A stretch of DNA of 64,000 nucleotides from Schistocerca nitens (GCF_023898315.1 NC_064616.1:291241205-291305204); one strand, 5' to 3'; positions 45,747-57,090 are shown, numbered from the stretch's first letter. Made by a program: numbers and translations. The notes: a model not told the origin generated them from the sequence alone.

Positions 45747-46010
45747 ATACGAAATGGCACCAAGAAGAGCAGATGTTGGGTGCACGACATTAATAGCAAG
45801 AGAGAAAGCTTAGGAGAATACCATCATCTGTGTATTGATCTAGAGTCTGACGAAGATAGGTTCTTCAAATATTTTCGTATGTCGCGAGAATGTTTCGAGG
45901 AAATGCATCGCCTGATAAAAAGGTAGCACCGAGAAATGCACAACGAACTGGAGAAAGCCAATTCATACAAGGCACAGACTAGCCACTTGTTTGAGATAAG
46001 TTTTACCATT
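45747..46010 (+). pseudogene. HARBI1-like transposase, N-terminal fragment
   Basis: The segment ESLGEYHHLCIDLESDEDRF followed by FKYFRMSRECFEEMHRLIKR is the typical N-terminal region of PIF/Harbinger nucleases. After a stop at 45926 the reading continues in another frame (NWRKPIHTRHRLATCLR) and then decays. The DDE catalytic domain is absent. Confidence 0.75.
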
Positions 46011-46304
46011 TGTGGCCTCTTTGTGCTTCAAATAGAAGTCATATAAATTATTCCATTTCAATTTTGCTGTATCATATGAAAGGTTCGGCGGAAGAAAGTG
46101 CTATCCCACAACGTAGTTACGAGTGGAGTGACAAATTTATCTGCAGTGTTCACAAATACAGCAAACGATAGTAACATCTAGTTCAGTATGTCCTGCTAGA
46201 GAGAACTTTCTACTTAATCGATTGTTTTGTTTCATTTTATCCATAACATTATCATTGAATTTAAACAAACATATCTTTGGTCGTTAACTTATCTATTCGT
46301 TCTA

Positions 46305-46315
46305 TCGTCACAATG
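46305..46315. repeat. Left target-site duplication of the LINE
   Basis: atcgtcacaat is exactly repeated at 49543-49553, defining the LINE as 46316-49542. Confidence 0.92.
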
Positions 46316-49300
46316 GGGGTCTGCGTTGCTTCACGTCCGTAGGTATAACCTTTAAATACCCTACACGTGACCCCTGGGTGGTGCTAAGAAAGCAACAACG
46401 ATAAGATGAGACCGAACTGTCTGAAAAGACCTCTCGGTCAAAGAATGACGAAGGACACGTGCGGTCCTATTCAGGACCCACAAGCTCGTAGAATTGGACC
46501 ATCTCTGCGCATCTGTCAACTGAATATCGAAGGGATAAGTCGAGCAAAATGTGAGTATCTTTCCAGGCTCACACAGAAATATGCAGTTGATATCATCGCA
46601 CTTCAAGAAACGCACACAGCTGACGAACCACAGCTACAGAGTAGGGGGAAAATACCGGGCTTTAAACTGATAGCCTCTAATCACCATCAAAATTATGGCC
46701 TTGCAACTTACGTCAAGAATCACATAACAAACTACCAGCTGCTGTCAGAAAATTCTGAAAATGACATTTTTACAACTGCTGTTAAAATTGAAAACCTAAC
46801 GATAGTTAACGTGTACAAACCCCCAGGGACTAATTGGCCTAATCCCGTTCTACCGTCTCTGCAACATCCAACTATATACCTCGGTGATTTCAACAGTCAT
46901 CATCACCTGTGGGGATATATGGAGAATGACCTCAACGGTGAAGCGCTTGAGGACTGGATGGAAACTGAAAACCTGAATTTAATTTACGATGCTAAAGATC
47001 TGCCTACCTTCCACTCAGCTCGCTGGTTCCAAGGCTATACCCCAGATCTGTGCTTCACAACTCAGTCTCATAATTCCCTAAATCAAGTACGACGAACTGT
47101 GCTCAAGGAATTCCCACATAGTCAACACAGACCTGTTATATTGGAGGTGGGGATGTCTATACCTGTTGTACGATCACATCCTAAACCGAGGTGGAACTTC
47201 AAGAAAGCCAACTGGACTGAATTTGCAAAGCAAACAGATTCCAATATCAGATGGATCAAACCAACGTACAACAACTACAGCAGATTTGTTGGGGTTATCA
47301 AAGGTGCAGCCAGACGATGTACTCCTAGAGGGTACCGTAAAGAGTATATCCCTGGTTGGAGTTCCGAGAGTGAGGAGTTACTAAAAGAATATGAAGACCA
47401 TCCTAACTCTGACAATGCAACAAGCCTCCTCCAGTCCCTGGATGATAATCGAAGAAAGATCTGGCATGAAACTGTGGGGTCCCTAGATTACACCCATTCT
47501 AGCAGAAAAGCCTGGTCTATCATCAGGAAATTAGACTCTTCAAACCCTACAACAAAAAGATCAAAAAATGCCATCAATTTGAATGACTATGCTAAACACC
47601 TTGTGTCAGTTACAAAGAATATAAAGGACAAGCAAGCCAAAAGGGATATCAAACTACAGTTGAACACCAAGAAAAGAGCAGCCCTACAGTCTTCCGAATT
47701 CTCTACTCCATTTCAAGAAGAGGAAACTAAAGCTGCAATCAAAAGTATGAAACTTGGAAAAGCAGCTGGATATGATGGAATATACCCAGAATTCCTGGCT
47801 CACTGTGGACCAGCTACAGTAAAATGGTTGACCAACTTCCTTTCAAACATCCTGCAAACTGGAAACATCCCACATCTGATGAAGAAATCAAAAATATTAG
47901 CCATACTGAAACCAAATAAAGATCCCACAAAAGTGGAAAACTATCGTCCAATAGCACTCTTAAGTATCACTTATAAACTCCTTGAGCGTCTGATCTGCAA
48001 CAGAATCTGTGAAACAATCAACCATCATATTCCTATCGAGCAAGCAGGATTTAGACCTGGGAGAAGTTGTAACGATCAGGTACTATCTCTCACTACGCAC
48101 ATTGAAAATGGGTATGAGAAGAAATCAGTAAGTGTGGCTGCCTTTTTGGATCTATCTGCTGCCTATGACACTGTCTGGCGAGAAGGACTCCTTTTAAAAT
48201 TTGTGAGTGTTATCCCATGTCGTAAACTCACGGCCTTACTCAACAATATGCTAAGCAATAGGTACTTTCAGATCTACTCAGATAATGATAGGAGCAGAAT
48301 GTTTAAACTAAATGACGGCTTACCTCAAGGGTCTGTTCTGGCTCCCCTCCTTTTCAATTTGTATACACACGACTTACCAGAAACATCTTCAAGGAAATTC
48401 ATATATGCTGATGATATTTGTCTGGTGACTCAGTGCTCCAAATTTGCTGATGCTGAAACTATTCTATCCACTGATCTGGAAGCCTTAGACAAATATTTCA
48501 AGAAATGGTGCCTCCACCTAAATCCTCAGAAAACAGTTATATCTGCATTCCACCTACGTAACAGACAGTCAAATTACAAACCAGAAGTTGTATTCAGAGA
48601 CCAAGTGTTGCCATACTGTAGTACACCAAAGTACCTGGGATTAACACTAGATAGAACTCTGTCTTTCAAGCAGCATTTATCAAATGTGGCTGCTAAAGTT
48701 AAAACTAGAAATAATATTCTTCAGAAGCTTGTTGGTACATCATGGGGAGCCAATACTAACGTCCTGAGATCTACAGCATTAGCTCTGTCATATTCTGTTG
48801 CTGAATATTGCTGCCCAACCTGGATCAACAGTGTTCACACTAAGAAGATAGACGTGCAACTCAATCAGGCAATGCGATTAATCACAGGATGTATTCGGAG
48901 CACAAACACGCTGTGGCTGCCGGTTCTAAGCAATATCCCACCTCCAGCCCTAAGAAGATCAGAAGCTCTCCTAAAGACGTGGAAAAACATTCAGCAGAAC
49001 CCCCAGCTCCCCATCCATCAAGATATTGTACAAGGAACACACCAACGCTTGAAATCGAGGAAACCACCATGGCGCACAGCACTCGACCTTGAAGGATCTG
49101 CTTTCAACATTAACAGTTCATGGAAACTCCAGTGGGATCAGTCTTCAGTAGCCAATAAACATCTAGTCGAGGACCCTTCCAAGCAGACGCAAGGATTTGA
49201 TCTTCCAAGGCGTCAGTGGAGGATCATTAACCGCATTCGAACTGGACAAGGCAGATGTGGCTATCTACTGCACAAATGGGGATGGGTTGGCTCTGCAAAT

Positions 49301-49542
49301 TGTGACTGTGGTGCCCCCTCACAGACGATTCATCACATTGTTGCTGACTGCCCTCATCGTACTTTCAGAGGAACTTTAATGGACATTCATCGTACATCGG
49401 ATGAAGCAGTCAAGTGGATTGAAGAACTAGACATAGAGCTGTAAAATTGTACGAACTTGTGATTGTACATTTTAGTCCTGAAAATATTGTATATAAATGT
49501 AAATCAATGTACACATCATACGATAAATAAAATAAATAAATA
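46316..49542 (+). mobile_element. Non-LTR retrotransposon (LINE), 3.2 kb, coding-intact
   Basis: It is bounded by a perfect 11-bp duplication. It has a short 90-bp leader, one long ORF, a 98-bp 3' region and an aaataaataaataaa tail. The single ORF and 3.2-kb length fit a short RTE-sized LINE. It could instead be a 5'-truncated two-ORF jockey-type element with ORF1 missing. The perfect duplication and open frame suggest a recent insertion, the youngest event in this nest. Confidence 0.92.
46406..49444 (+). CDS. LINE endonuclease/reverse transcriptase polyprotein
   Basis: 1012 codons without a stop. The N-terminal apurinic-type endonuclease nicks target DNA: LRICQLNIEGIS (about residue 31), DIIALQETH (about 63) and YLGDFNSHHHLWG (about 155). 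The reverse transcriptase domain runs from about residue 440 (KLGKAAGYDGIYPEFL) through NYRPIALLSITYKLLERL, AGFRPGRSCNDQV, FLDLSAAYDTVW (first catalytic Asp), GLPQGSVLAPLLFNLYTHD and YADDICLV (catalytic pair) to KYLGLTLDRTLSFKQHL. The C-terminus has a Cys/His cluster (CDCGAPSQTIHHIVADCPH). It would copy its own RNA at the nicked site. The start ATG is the first in-frame one after the leader. Clade (RTE-like versus jockey-like) is unresolved. Confidence 0.93.
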   Translation: MRPNCLKRPLGQRMTKDTCGPIQDPQARRIGPSLRICQLNIEGISRAKCEYLSRLTQKYAVDIIALQETHTADEPQLQSRGKIPGFKLIASNHHQNYGLATYVKNHITNYQLLSENSENDIFTTAVKIENLTIVNVYKPPGTNWPNPVLPSLQHPTIYLGDFNSHHHLWGYMENDLNGEALEDWMETENLNLIYDAKDLPTFHSARWFQGYTPDLCFTTQSHNSLNQVRRTVLKEFPHSQHRPVILEVGMSIPVVRSHPKPRWNFKKANWTEFAKQTDSNIRWIKPTYNNYSRFVGVIKGAARRCTPRGYRKEYIPGWSSESEELLKEYEDHPNSDNATSLLQSLDDNRRKIWHETVGSLDYTHSSRKAWSIIRKLDSSNPTTKRSKNAINLNDYAKHLVSVTKNIKDKQAKRDIKLQLNTKKRAALQSSEFSTPFQEEETKAAIKSMKLGKAAGYDGIYPEFLAHCGPATVKWLTNFLSNILQTGNIPHLMKKSKILAILKPNKDPTKVENYRPIALLSITYKLLERLICNRICETINHHIPIEQAGFRPGRSCNDQVLSLTTHIENGYEKKSVSVAAFLDLSAAYDTVWREGLLLKFVSVIPCRKLTALLNNMLSNRYFQIYSDNDRSRMFKLNDGLPQGSVLAPLLFNLYTHDLPETSSRKFIYADDICLVTQCSKFADAETILSTDLEALDKYFKKWCLHLNPQKTVISAFHLRNRQSNYKPEVVFRDQVLPYCSTPKYLGLTLDRTLSFKQHLSNVAAKVKTRNNILQKLVGTSWGANTNVLRSTALALSYSVAEYCCPTWINSVHTKKIDVQLNQAMRLITGCIRSTNTLWLPVLSNIPPPALRRSEALLKTWKNIQQNPQLPIHQDIVQGTHQRLKSRKPPWRTALDLEGSAFNINSSWKLQWDQSSVANKHLVEDPSKQTQGFDLPRRQWRIINRIRTGQGRCGYLLHKWGWVGSANCDCGAPSQTIHHIVADCPHRTFRGTLMDIHRTSDEAVKWIEELDIEL

Positions 49543-49553
49543 ATCGTCACAAT
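49543..49553. repeat. Right target-site duplication of the LINE
   Basis: Second atcgtcacaat, directly after the taa-rich tail. Confidence 0.92.
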
Positions 49554-49704
49554 TGATTTAATCTTCTCCAGATACTTGACGACAGGCGACAGTCACCAGA
49601 TCTTTTCGGTTATGACGTTCAACAGTCTCAGAAATTGTGAACCAAGTGTGCCAGGCAATATGGACTGTTCTACAGCCCAAGTATTTACCTACTCCTACAA
49701 CAGA

Positions 49705-49906
49705 AAAAAATGTTCAAATGTGTGTGAAATCTTATGGGACTTAACTGCTAAGGTCATCAGTCCCTAAGCTGACACACTACTTAACCCAAATTATCCTAAG
49801 GACAAACACACACTCCCATGCCCGAGGGAGGATTCGAACCTCGGCCGGGACCAGCCACACAGTCCAAGATTGCAGCGCCTAAGACCGCTCGGCTAATCCT
49901 GCGTGG
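49705..49906 (-). mobile_element. tRNA-derived SINE in the Harbinger element
   Basis: The SINE is flanked by a perfect 13-bp duplication, ctcctacaacaga (49692-49704 and 49907-49919). On - it has a tRNA-like head (gattagccgagcggtctta), a B box (gaggttcgaatcctcc) and an A-rich tail. It is a related subfamily, shared with 51320 and 56325, whose body reads 'cctaaggacaaacacac' on +. Confidence 0.92.
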
Positions 49907-50528
49907 CTCCTACAACAGAGATGTGGAAGAAATCTTGGAAGCATAGACGGAAAGCCGATCAGGTTAAAATGCGCGAAGGATAGTGGATCCCAGTTCTTCT
50001 GTTACAAAGAGTTCTTTTCGCTAGTTCTCCTGGCAATCGTTGATCCATACTACCATGTTTACAGTAGTTGATACGGAAGTTATGGGCGTCACAGTGACAA
50101 CACTATTTCTGAGAATTCAGCTTTCTATCAAGAGCATATCGAGGGCAAAAGTATTATACCTCCAAATCAGGATCGCGTGACTCATACAAATAGTTGTATT
50201 GTCGCACCTCCTCTATAAGTCTTTCTGTGTCCATGATGCATGCACTACGAGCTGCAAGCCAAAAACCGCCTCACGCGGCAGCTTCCAGTGTGACAGCAGA
50301 GCAGTTGAGTGCGCCAACAGAGGCAAGCAGCCGCTCAGGCTTGCGGCGAATCTGTAATCTGTGACAACCCGGCGGCGGCCGGTGTGGCAGGCCGCATACC
50401 GGTGCGTCAAAGTCGCACTCTGTGTGACCGCCGCCGTACAGTAACGAGCGATTCAACAGTGCGGCCTGCCGGCTGCGGTTCAAGGCCACAGGCCGGACGG
50501 CCAGGCCGCATCCTGTCTGGCCAGGCCT

Positions 50529-51310
50529 TAATGACAACGTACGTCTTGCACCGCGATGAATATTATGAAACGACGGATGACAAAGCGATGGGCTCACCAC
50601 GGTCTCCTGCAGTCGCTAACTTCTTAATGGAGCACTTTGAGGAGCATGCTCTGAATTCTGCAGTGTTGCGTCCGTCTCGCTTCCTAAGCTATGTCGATGA
50701 CACATTTCTGGTATGACGTCATGGTGAAAATACACTGCAGCAGTTCATGGATCACATGAAAGGTGTCCACCTCAACATTAAATTTACCACTGAGATGGAG
50801 AAGGATGGAAAGCTACCGTTCTTGGATGTTTTAGTTGAGCGGAAAGCAGGAGGCTGGCTTGGTCATTCAGTATACTGGAAACAGACGCACCGTGATCGAA
50901 GTTTGAACGCCGATAGTCTTCACCACCCTACACACAAAAAAGCGGTCCTGAACACGTATTACACAGAGAAAAAGTTATTTCTGGGGGCGACCACCTGCAG
51001 TCTAAACCTTAGCACTTGAACAAGTGTTCAGAGAGAATGATTATAGCAAAAGAGACATTGCAAACGCTTTCATATGCCACCGAAGAAGGGCGGCCTGTGA
51101 ATCGGCAGAAGAAGCCAAACTGCGGGCTTTCCTGTGTTACAGTGGGGAAACTAGCAGCAAGTTAGCATGTGTACTGCAGAGACATGACTGAGACCAGTAT
51201 TCCGTCCACCCCCAGGATACGAGATATGCTGCGCACTGTTAGAGACGACATAGCAGTGTGTGGTGTCCCTTGCGAGTGCTGCAGTATCTACATAGGCCAG
51301 ACAAAAAACT
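50529..51310 (+). pseudogene. Penelope-like element RT and GIY-YIG endonuclease, second part
   Basis: This continues the RT split by Harbinger: YVLHRDEYYETTDDKAMGSP then AVANFLMEHFEEHAL (motif B region), then FLSYVDDTFLV (catalytic YVDD pair intact). After a stop at about 50715 comes the thumb region (VHLNIKFTTEMEKDGKLPFL, then GHSVYWKQTHRDRSLNADS). The GIY-YIG endonuclease start is at about 51265-51305 (CECCSIYIGQT), cut off by a SINE. RT copies the RNA and the endonuclease cuts the target. Several stops and shifts make it non-functional. Confidence 0.85.
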
Positions 51311-51319
51311 GGGTTTAAA

Positions 51320-51450
51320 ATCTTATGGGACTTAACTGCTAGGGTTACCAGTCCCTAAGCTTACACACTACTTAACCTAAATCATCCTAAGGACAAACAC
51401 AAACACCCATGCCCGAGGGAGGACTCGAACCTCCGCCGGGATCAGCCGCC
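51320..51450 (-). mobile_element. tRNA-derived SINE, 5' truncated, ending the Penelope ORF
   Basis: The tail and body (cttatgggacttaactgcta, then cctaaggacaaacacaaaca) and B box (aggactcgaacctccgcc on +) match the 49705 subfamily. The A-box head is missing. The exact target duplication is not clear. Confidence 0.75.
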
Positions 51451-51483
51451 ACAGCTTTGCCACAGCCTGGTCGATGTTACCAG

Positions 51484-51560
51484 AGTGAAATTTTCATTCT
51501 GCACCAGAGTGGGCGCTGATATGAAGCTTCCTGGCACATTAAAACAGTTTTAATGTGCAA
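51484..51560. repeat. Short dispersed repeat with a small palindrome
   Basis: gagtgaaattttcattctgc, then gcgctgatatgaagcttcct, then a small inverted element (gcacattaaaac / gttttaatgtgc at 51535-51560). From memory it resembles a repeat that is abundant in locust DNA. Confidence 0.5.
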
Positions 51561-51569
51561 TGAAGTTTT

Positions 51570-52360
51570 CGAGAAATGTTATGCTGTTATCGGTTTTCTT
51601 TTATCTGCAATACTTTATTTATAAAGAACAATTTCTATGGGTTTCCTCTGTTTTCGGATTTATAAGTGTAAATATTAACAAACAATCTGAATTATACATT
51701 AAATAATTTCCTATATATCCAAAGTACACAGTACTGCCACTACTTGTAATGTTTCTCTATTTATTTAAGTAAGAAAAACTGTTATTAATTGTGTGAAGTC
51801 CACTTTTCGGCCTCTCATTTAAACACGTGAATAATTTCGGTAAATCTACTATCACAGTCCATTACAGCTCCACGAGCTGTATCCGTAGACACGTTGCTTG
51901 TTGCAATCAGTTAATGTAATGTGTTGCCAAGACACTCACTTTTACAGTTCAGAAATTATTTATAACATTTAACTTACAATAAATTATAAACTGATACGAA
52001 TATCAAAGGTGCGTCTTCAGATGGGTAATCTTCCACTTTTTCCGTCTCAAATGAGCTTACTGGCGCTTCAGCAATACATATGGTCCGATATGTATTAATT
52101 TTGGGGTAAGCTTTAATTTTGTACTGAACGCGAAAGCGGCCATGAGAAATGAGCAGCCATTGTGCTGCCCAATGGACGGGTTTCCCCGGTCGCGCTGTCA
52201 TCTTAACGGCCGATGGGAGTCCAGAGACAGCCCCACATGTTGAGAATAGGGTGATACTAACCTCGTCATGCCCCTGTCAAGCTGATTTCTGCTGTCAACA
52301 CGAATATGACCCGATCTTAGTTGCGGGTTATGCGTCCACGGTCGCATATTTGTGACTGGA
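51570..52360 (-). repeat. Right arm of the long inverted repeat
   Basis: Inverted partner of 42815-43460 over most of its length, with a few length differences. It contains the same succession of landmarks and ends at tttgtgact. Confidence 0.8.
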
Positions 52361-53392
52361 TAAAATGTCTCTTCCCTTTGCAATAGTCTTCTGTGTTACA
52401 ATACCCTCACTTGCTATACCATATACATAGTAAATGGTGTCGCAAGTAGCATTAAACACAGCATTGGATTATTAGACATAATTTACCCCAAAAACTCTCA
52501 CACGAAAACCAAAAGAACTTAACTAAAGGAATCTGTAAAGGACCTTATGTGGCAGCACTTTCCGCCTTAATCTAAACATGATTATTGTAAACAGAGATGA
52601 ATAACATTCAACTCTTTGTCAAACAAAAAATGAACAAATTTAATGTCTGTGGCTAAGTTCCACAATCAATTTAACGTCGCACTTTTACTTAGTTCTTTCA
52701 TTGCAAACAGTTTACACATACACTGCACAAAACTTTGTTGTCTTCATATGTGTATCGTCGTAACTGTGATTTGGCATATTTCGGGGCTCGCCTGCCAGCA
52801 AATTGACATGGCACTAGCAAGAAACAAAAATCATGCTATCAATTTCCTACCAGCAAAAGTGTTGGATTGAAAGCCCACCTCCTTTGCCATCCAGGCTTAA
52901 CACAGTGAAACAAAATTTTAGAGCGATAAACTAACACAGACAAACAAATGATCATGTCTGCAAGGAATGCATGCTAGGTACATATTTTTCATTTCGGTAG
53001 CAACAAATTGTTTTATTCAAGGACAGAAAAACACAAATCATTGTAACTGTACAACACTGAGGCAATGTTCCTCTAACCAACGTGAAATGAAAATGTGACA
53101 AGGATGGTACTGAGAATACCTACACACATGATTGGTATCATGACAGGTGTCAGTTACAGTCTTGGCGACTCCTTTTGCGAACATTAAGTTACTTTCTCTT
53201 CATTGCCATTTTACCTATATTTTATGCAAATGAATAAAAGCAAAATTCTATAAATATCTCAATACACAACACAGTACAGAATCTCAGTCTAAACTCACTG
53301 ACTGAAGTAACCCACAAACATAGAAATAGTGGTCCCTCCAAGTTGACATGGCAATCATCCATTCCAGGTGTATGGTCAATCTTCTCATCAGC
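52361..53392. other. No gene recognised
   Basis: AT-rich DNA without recognised motif or long frame. Confidence 0.35.
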
Positions 53393-53913
53393 TCATTTCC
53401 CAAAATGTAACTTAAAGCTCTCACAAAATACAGCAACAATATGCCAAGTCCGAAAGTGACTACTCTGTACCTTCGAAAACAGGATGGTGGTATAGTTTCT
53501 GCTTTCCATGGTTAATGCGACCTGCCAAAATCCAGCAGACAGATCCATAGTTGTTAATAATTTTACGTTGTTGCAACCTAGGATTAGTTTATCGATATTA
53601 TATTTTATTTTATTTAGCCTAGTAGCACATAGACCCAAACACACAGATTTGTCCTTAATTCTTGACTACTGCTGTTGAGTTTCAATATTCATGTCTGCAT
53701 TATTCAAGAATTCCCCATTCCAACATATGCTGTAGCTGCATTCCAACTACCTCTCTGTCTGTTAATGTTGTTGGATATGGCCTGATCATAATGGATTAAT
53801 GTTGTTTCAACCTGAGTGAGTATCCCGACTCTGTCACCTTCTATGGTGTTCTGAGAATATATCTCTGTTTCTAATACAATATCGCCGGATGTAATTAACG
53901 TTTTACAATGCAA
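53393..53913 (-). pseudogene. Gypsy-type reverse transcriptase fragment
   Basis: On -, RLNKIKYNIDKLILGCNN, then LLTTMDLSAGFWQVALTMES and YTTILFSKVQSSHFRTW correspond to the RT region with the first catalytic Asp (TMDLSAGFWQ). A less certain upstream piece extends to 53913. The catalytic YxDD region and the rest of pol are absent. Confidence 0.7.
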
Positions 53914-54145
53914 GAAACGGCACAGATTACGTATTTGTTCGTATTTTCAGATGTGCTAACAAAACTAACGTGTTTCGATTTAAAAAAAACGTAGGTTTGT
54001 GTTAAAAAACATACTTCCGTGCATTTTTGTATGGTTTGTATTAAACAATTACACTAGCCCCTCTCCTCACGTTCGGTCTGTGGAATCGGTTGACAGTATT
54101 TCATGTGGTTCACGAAATATATCCAGCGGTAACGTTAGGTGACTC

Positions 54146-54151
<6 letters not shown>

Positions 54152-54211
<60 letters not shown>
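54152..54211. repeat. (at)n microsatellite
   Basis: About 30 perfect repeats. Confidence 0.97.
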
Positions 54212-54214
<3 letters not shown>

Positions 54215-54350
54215 TGGGTGTCTCTCCTAGACTGCATCATTATAGTGAACTCACGTTGATGTCTCAGGGACCAAATTCACCTGATCTGATGTAAATCCTG
54301 TGGAACCTATCTGAGTGGCTATCAGGCGCCATCATCGCATACGTAGATCA
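54215..54350 (+). pseudogene. Tc1-like transposase remnant (short)
   Basis: The DNA string gggaccaaattcacctgatc, then gtggaacctatctgagtggc and atcaggcgcc matches the region around the last catalytic acidic residue of a Tc1-like transposase as I recall it. No open frame remains. Confidence 0.45.
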
Positions 54351-56569
54351 GCGGAAAATCTAAATGTGGATGGCTGGTTCTGGGGTTCAACTCAGGTCTC
54401 CCAGATATTAGGGCATTAGGCACTACGCAACCCATCTCAGTACTATGACAGAAATGAGAAACAAAAATTATAAGGTTTCATGAAATTGCCAAATAGGAAC
54501 GTTTATGTTCAATTGTGGTACTTATTAATAGTAATGGATATGAAATTAAATTAAACATGTAAGAAGTTTAGATCGCTAAGGTTGGCAATGGCCGAGTGCT
54601 GCAAGATGTTACCAACTTTTGCCAACAGATAAATCAACTGATTTGTATTATAGCTTGTGAAAGTTTTCCTAGCAGTTACGGCCCCTTTTACTGATTGGCA
54701 CCTGTTGGTAAAAGTCTGAAATCATCATAACATTTGTGTTACTTCTGAAGACCCTACCAACCAAGCAGTCAAGTGAATAATTGTGTCGGAGCAGGATTAA
54801 TTTCATTCCATTCTCATTACTACAAATAAACAACATACTTGAATATACACATATCAATAATGCGCTTTCAAGAAACATTACTCCAGCCACCCTATATCAG
54901 AAAACATTAGTTTTTCACCTTTCGATGAACACTTAATTCATCGCCATAAAACATGCAATACCACAGTTCACCAGTATGTTGAAGAATTTGTAGAAGAATA
55001 GTGGTCGAGCACCAAAATTTCTTTTCGTTAAGTCAGTGTGTCGGAAAACTTATTTGGTTAGTAAATATAATAATACATGAGTGTTATGGAAATTACATGG
55101 TTAATGACCATCAGTTTTTACTTTCCATTTAATGATTTTGCCAGTATTCACTCTTGTTTCATTTTTTATCAGTACAATCATTGTCTGCATTTTGTTGCCC
55201 CACTGTCGAAATCGTGTGCTTCCTAACAGTTCTTTTATTTATCATTGCTGAATTTGGCAGAAGAGGACATGACAGTCATCAAGTGACCATTGTGTAGTAA
55301 ACTTCATCAGTGAAAGTAAGCGCCACATCTAAATGTACTATTTGTAATGCAAGTGTTATGGACTGGGTAGATATGACACGGTGAACAAACAAGGCATACA
55401 AAAGTTTATTGAGATGGTTACAACGAGAAAGATTGGTAAACATTTTGTTTTGTTGAACTGTACCGCTGTTGTTCGTGAAAAGTGCAATAAATTTTATTAG
55501 AAGGACCATTTTTTTGGAAAACATGTAGTACAAAATGAATCTCACATTTATCGATCGTCAGTTCAAGAATTTGACCTGAAAACACACAGTTTATTTTGTG
55601 GAGAAGATGCGACACAGGATTACTAGAAAACTGAGGTGAAGAAACCGACTTTTTTTTTTAAATGTAGATTCCTATGTAACAAAAATATTCTCAAAATCAA
55701 TAATGGAAATGGTGATAAAACGGAATATAGTCTGAGGAACTCAAGTAAAATTTCGAGTAAGCTGTATTGAAGACCATTTCACTGCTGAAGGTACATACCA
55801 TGGTAAGTCTGCGAAAAAGTTTTTCTAATCTGATGTTGCAGTTCACAGTAGCAATGGACGCGCAAAAGATGATGAAATAGATACCTGTCAGGGTGCATTT
55901 CGTTTGTGAACATTTGCAACCAAATGAAGGCGAAGGACAGTTCATACCCTAAGACTTTTGAGGAATTATAATGGATATTTCCCAAAGATCGAGACGAAAC
56001 AAAATCGGCTGTTCTAAAAGTAGTATGAATATCTGTTACTAGTTAGACACATAACTCAGCAAAAGAAAACCATGACATGCTTTCAAAACACTAGATAATT
56101 CGTCTTATTTGACAAGTGAAATGAGGCCAGATGCAAAGACCAACAAGAGGTATGCAACTGAATGGTTGAAACTGCAACAGTAATTTTGAAGAACATTAGA
56201 CCATGCATTTCAGAAGTGGAGACGCACCTCCTTTCAGACAAGCCACTGGAAAAAATTTGAAAAAGACATCCAGAGTCATGAAATTCAGGGTTGACCTGAA
56301 TTTTTTTAAAAACCAACCACGTGGATTAAATTGGGTTCTGTCCCGGCAGAGGTTCGAGTCCTCCCTCGGGCATGGGTGTGTGTGTTTGTCTTTAGGATAA
56401 TTTATGTTAAATACTGTGTAAGCTTAGGGACTGATGACCTTAAATTAGGTTTTATTTGATTTTTGTGCGTTTGATCATAATGACATTTAAATAGATCCAT
56501 ACAAATTTTTTGATTAATTTATACAAAAAACTAAGCCTTACTTACAACTACTTTATTAGTGGAAAACAG
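54351..56569. other. Mostly unassigned, with transposon crumbs
   Basis: At about 55545-55620 + reads RSSVQEFDLKTHSLFCGEDA, resembling a Cys-containing N-terminal segment (CFFCGE type) common in insect transposon-like ORFs. Later pieces (FVNICNQMKAKDSSYPKTFE at about 55900) may belong to it. No gene can be delimited. Confidence 0.35.
56325..56450 (+). mobile_element. tRNA-derived SINE, 5' truncated
   Basis: B box (gaggttcgagtcctccct), then gggcatgggtgtgtgtgttt and agcttagggactgatgacct match the subfamily at 49705. The head and clear duplications are missing. Confidence 0.75.
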
Positions 56570-57090
56570 GCAGCACAAACATTATGCAAGTTGTCGAACT
56601 ATCGATGGATATTTCAGAAAATCCTGCTACGGAACTCTATAAGAATGTAATAAAGAACGAAATAAGCAAGCACTATAACCTTTTCACTATCTTGCTAGTT
56701 TGTTAGAACTAAGATTGAGAGAGAGAATGGTAACTGTTCAACACGAAGAAAGTGTAGAAATCTGGCTGATGGAGATGCATCCAGAATGGATTGGAAATGT
56801 TATGTCTTTTATGATTGCTGATTCTGATTATTTTCCTGCCACTGTGTTTTATGATGCAGTTGTAACACAGTTTCATTAAAACAAATGGTAGAAGATTATG
56901 GGGCTGCAAACAGTCAAGAACAAAGATAACTTACAAAAAAGGATTTATTACTTTTGTTAAAAGCCTCATTTCTTTATTACCTAAGGGCTTGTTTGATCAA
57001 AATTAATAAATAACTTAGGTGAGAAAAGAGATGATAAATTGGTGAAGATTTATAGAGTTCTGGATGCTTTCAAAAAGGGCTGAATTTTTT
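56570..57090 (+). pseudogene. hAT-type transposase, C-terminal remnant
   Basis: The frame reads HYLASLLELRLRERMVTVQH, then IWLMEMHPEWIGNVMSF, DYFPATVFYDAVVTQF and, after a gap, GLV-SKLINNLGEKRDDKLV. This is the layout of the hAT C-terminal dimerisation region (the hATC fold), with the diagnostic stretch before GLV deleted. Two or more stops break it. Family assignment is from recall of insect hAT-like proteins. Confidence 0.5.

Larger units (their letters stand above)
45452..50528. mobile_element. PIF/Harbinger DNA transposon (split by a LINE)
   Basis: Terminal inverted repeats (left aggcctggccagacag, right on - aggcctggccagacag) are flanked by TAA at 45449-45451 and 50529-50531, the 3-bp TWA duplication of this superfamily. 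The subterminal DNA is strongly GC-rich on both sides. Inside are a HARBI1-like transposase remnant (45.75-46.0 kb), a LINE (46316-49542) and a SINE (49705-49906). Without the inserts the element is about 1.6 kb, so most of the transposase gene is missing. Confidence 0.88.
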
